A DNA stretch of 39,309 nt from contig PTEU01000002.1 in the NCBI GenBank assembly GCA_004359425.1, forward strand, positions 779,137 to 818,445, given 5' to 3'. Numbering within the stretch: the stretch's first letter is position 1; each line of letters opens with the position of its first letter. Source of the stretch: Ideonella sp. MAG2. Its GTDB lineage: Bacteria > Pseudomonadota > Gammaproteobacteria > Burkholderiales > Burkholderiaceae_C. A program made the translations under genes and the position numbers. Of this stretch, positions 37,239 through 39,309 are shown in pieces. Under the pieces are notes generated by a model. It searched no databases and was not told the origin of the DNA. It worked only from the letters and a program-made list of their open reading frames with translations.

Positions 37239-38144
37239 CCACAAGCGATAGGGCCAAAAAGCCTCGCCCGAGAGCACGCCCTGGCGCAGGGCCTCGGGGC
37301 TGAAGCCGGTGATGCGCCGCGTGACCCGGCAGAAGTGCGCTTGGTCGGTGTAGCCCGCCGCCACCGCCAGGTCGGCCCAATTGACATCACCCCTCAAGTG
37401 GGCCGCCGCCACATCAAAAAACGCTTGCTCTGAGCGGCCCATCACCTGCAGGTCCCGCAGGGGCTGCCCGGCCCACTGCTTGATGCGCCGCTCCAACTGC
37501 CGCAGGCTGCGCCCGCTGTGGGAGGTGGCCGCGCGCTGCGCCAAGTGGGCCACCCAGTCGCTCATGCGGTGCATGGCCGGCAATGCAGCAGGGCGGCAGG
37601 CCTGCCACAGGGGGTCCAAAGCGGCTTCCAGCGCCTGCAGGCGCGCGGCGTCATCCGGGGCCGCCAAAACCTGGCTGTGCAGCGCGGCCCAGGCCGATGG
37701 CAAGGCTTGGTGCGCATCCACAAACTGGTCGGTCAGATCGGCGGGGGCCAGGCCCGTCAACGCCTGCAGGGCCTCGGGCATCAGCACCACCGTCAGGCTG
37801 TGCACCGGGCCAGGGTTCCAACTGGTGCCCGGCCCCGTCTGCGGGCCACCCAGCACCCAGCGCGAGGGCAAAGCTTGGGGCGTGGCAGCATCGGGCGAGC
37901 GGGGCGGCGTGTCGTCGTCCCCCAGCAAGGTGAGGGCCTCGCCCTCTATCCACCAGGTCAGGCTGCACAGGGGCGAGGCCGGAAAGTGGTTCATGCGCTG
38001 AGCGGGCTGCAGCGTATGGCCCACCGTATTGCGAACCATATAAGCCCAGACACACGAAGCCAAGGCCGGCGCAGGCCGCCACAACACGCCCGACGGCAAC
38101 AAACCCGCAGGCGTGGCGAAAGCAGAGTGGCACGGCGAAGCCAT
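37233..38144 (-). CDS. AraC-family transcriptional regulator
   Basis: A 303-residue regulator. The N-terminal part (VRNTVGHTLQPAQRMNHFPASPLCSLTWWIEGE, about residues 36-68) is the ligand or partner domain of an AraC subgroup with an unnamed N-terminal family. The C-terminal double helix-turn-helix is clear (LRGDVNWADLAVAAGYTDQAHFCRVTRRITGFSPEALR, about 253-290). ATG 38144 matches the length of related proteins; the open frame runs back to 39011 but overlaps the P450 gene. It is divergent from the P450 gene, 84 bases away, and may control it. Confidence 0.82.
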   Translation of the reverse strand: MASPCHSAFATPAGLLPSGVLWRPAPALASCVWAYMVRNTVGHTLQPAQRMNHFPASPLCSLTWWIEGEALTLLGDDDTPPRSPDAATPQALPSRWVLGGPQTGPGTSWNPGPVHSLTVVLMPEALQALTGLAPADLTDQFVDAHQALPSAWAALHSQVLAAPDDAARLQALEAALDPLWQACRPAALPAMHRMSDWVAHLAQRAATSHSGRSLRQLERRIKQWAGQPLRDLQVMGRSEQAFFDVAAAHLRGDVNWADLAVAAGYTDQAHFCRVTRRITGFSPEALRQGVLSGEAFWPYRLWL

Positions 38145-38228
38145 GGCCGAGGAGTGTAGGTGCGGGGGCGAGGCCGCAGCCCCTCCCGTTTGTCGGAATC
38201 GTTCAATACCTGCTGGCGCCGCTGAGGC

Positions 38229-39309
38229 ATGCTGACGCCCATGGACACCACACAACGCCCACCCCTGAGCCCCCAGCCCGCCACCTTGCCCCCCGGCCCA
38301 TGCAGCCGCTGGGGTGGCTTTAACCACCTGCTGGCCCTGCGCCGCGACTACCTGGGCCTGGTCGAGCGCCTGCACCGCGAGCATGGCGAGATCAGCCTGA
38401 TGAAGATCGGCAACGAACGAGCCTACGACCTGATGTCCCCCGAGTTGGTGCGCGAGGCCCTGATCACCCAGGCCGAGCACTTGGTGCGCTGGCAGCGCGG
38501 GGTAGAGGTGTTTGCCGAAGCCTTGGGCCAAAACGTGTTGACCACCGAAGGCGCGCTGTGGCAGCGCCAGCGCCGCATGCTGATGCCCGCCTTTACCCCC
38601 AAGCGCGTGGCGGGCTACGCGGCCCTGATGACCCAGGCCGGCCACAACAGCCTGGACGCCCTGGCCAGCGCCCCGGCCCGCGAGCACGCCATGGACTCGT
38701 TGTGGAACCGCATGACCATTGAGGTGATCTTGCGCACCCTGTTTGGCGAGGCCCGGCCCGGCGAAGCCGACACCGCCATGCACGCCACCGAAGTGCTGTC
38801 GGCCACCGCCTTCAAAGAAATGTTCTGGCCCGTCACCCTGCCCGACTGGCTGCCCCTGCCCGGCAAGGCCGCCAAGCGCGCCGCGCTGCGCAGCCTGCGC
38901 CAGCTCATTAACGGCCGCATTGAGGAGAGGCTGGCGCAGCCCGCCCAAGCCGACGCCACGCCCACCGACCTGCTGAGCCAACTGCTGGCCCTGCGCGACG
39001 AAGACGGCCAAGCCCTGTCACGCCAAGAAGTGTTTGACCAATGCATGGTGACCTTTCAGGCCGGGCATGAAACCTCGTCCACCGCCCTGCTGTGGTGGAG
39101 CGCCCTGATGGCCCGCCACCCCGAAGCCCAAGCCCAGGCCCGCGCCGAAGTGCGCGCCCTGCTGGGCGCCTGGAGCAGCAGCCACCCAAGCGACGCCCGC
39201 GACCCCGTGGCTGACGACCTGCACCAACTGCCCTGGCTGACCGCCACGCTGAAAGAAGCCATGCGCCTATACCCGCCCGTGGCCGCCCTGATGACCCGCC
39301 GCACCACCG
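38229..39309 (+). CDS. Cytochrome P450 (partial, cut by window end)
   Basis: A heme monooxygenase; about 360 residues are visible. The I-helix oxygen-activation motif FQAGHETSST (about residues 275-284, A-G-x-E-T form), the K-helix Glu-x-x-Arg in KEAMRLYPP (about 340-348) and the W-R-x-Q-R-R-type C-helix segment LWQRQRRMLMPAF are present. The heme-binding Cys region lies beyond the window. The start GFNHLLALRRDYLGLVERLH resembles CYP102/CYP4-like soluble bacterial P450s without a membrane anchor. ATG 38229 and ATG 38241 are in the same frame and either may be used. Confidence 0.87.
   Translation, partial: MLTPMDTTQRPPLSPQPATLPPGPCSRWGGFNHLLALRRDYLGLVERLHREHGEISLMKIGNERAYDLMSPELVREALITQAEHLVRWQRGVEVFAEALGQNVLTTEGALWQRQRRMLMPAFTPKRVAGYAALMTQAGHNSLDALASAPAREHAMDSLWNRMTIEVILRTLFGEARPGEADTAMHATEVLSATAFKEMFWPVTLPDWLPLPGKAAKRAALRSLRQLINGRIEERLAQPAQADATPTDLLSQLLALRDEDGQALSRQEVFDQCMVTFQAGHETSSTALLWWSALMARHPEAQAQARAEVRALLGAWSSSHPSDARDPVADDLHQLPWLTATLKEAMRLYPPVAALMTRRTT

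Overview
The window looks like chromosomal DNA of a betaproteobacterium of the order Burkholderiales, most like Comamonadaceae and relatives. The evidence is high GC, the lptA-lptB-rpoN block, and a urea ABC transporter (urt) next to a urease (ure) cluster with a hupE/ureJ-type gene between ureA and ureB. No rRNA, tRNA, CRISPR array, integrase or transposase was seen.

Layout: 0-4.9 kb holds an amidase, two GNAT acetyltransferases, an MFS exporter and a ParE/RelE-type toxin-antitoxin pair. 4.9-9.2 kb holds an RlmL-like rRNA methyltransferase, sigma-54 (rpoN), and lptB-lptA on the minus strand. 9.3-17 kb holds a broken ureD, a MntA-HepT toxin-antitoxin pair, the urtA-B-C-D/E operon on the minus strand, remnants of a TacA-TacT pair and a LuxR-type regulator. 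17.1-22.6 kb is the urease operon ureA-hupE-ureB-ureC-GNAT-ureE-ureF-ureG. 22.6-27.5 kb holds dsbA, a SPOR protein, argS, and an ECF42-type sigma factor with its DGPF/YCII partner. 27.8-33.5 kb is a signalling region: a Ser/Thr kinase with a cyclic-nucleotide-binding domain, a PsiF-repeat protein, then an apparent operon of a winged-helix-like protein, a small GTPase, an ABC-ATPase fused to a dual-specificity phosphatase, and three Roadblock/LC7 or LC7-like proteins. 33.5-39.3 kb holds a LysR regulator, a haloacid dehalogenase, malate synthase G, a small protein, an AraC regulator and a divergent cytochrome P450 cut by the window end.

Two things stand out. First, the GTPase / Roadblock / ABC-phosphatase operon resembles actinobacterial 'conservons' and MglA/MglB polarity switches but has parts those lack. 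It is the best candidate for an undescribed system. Second, at least eight genes or gene junctions lack a clean block of very roughly 0.2-0.5 kb: rpoN 5' end, ureD middle, urtD/urtE join, urtA/urtB join, kinase 5' end, an LC7 gene and its neighbour, LysR middle, and malate synthase G middle. No foreign DNA sits at these joins, except an intergenic repeat next to rpoN. Taken at face value, urea uptake, urease maturation, sigma-54 control and the glyoxylate bypass would all be damaged. The regularity of the losses makes collapsed assembly gaps at least as likely as real decay, so every 'fusion' here should be treated with care.
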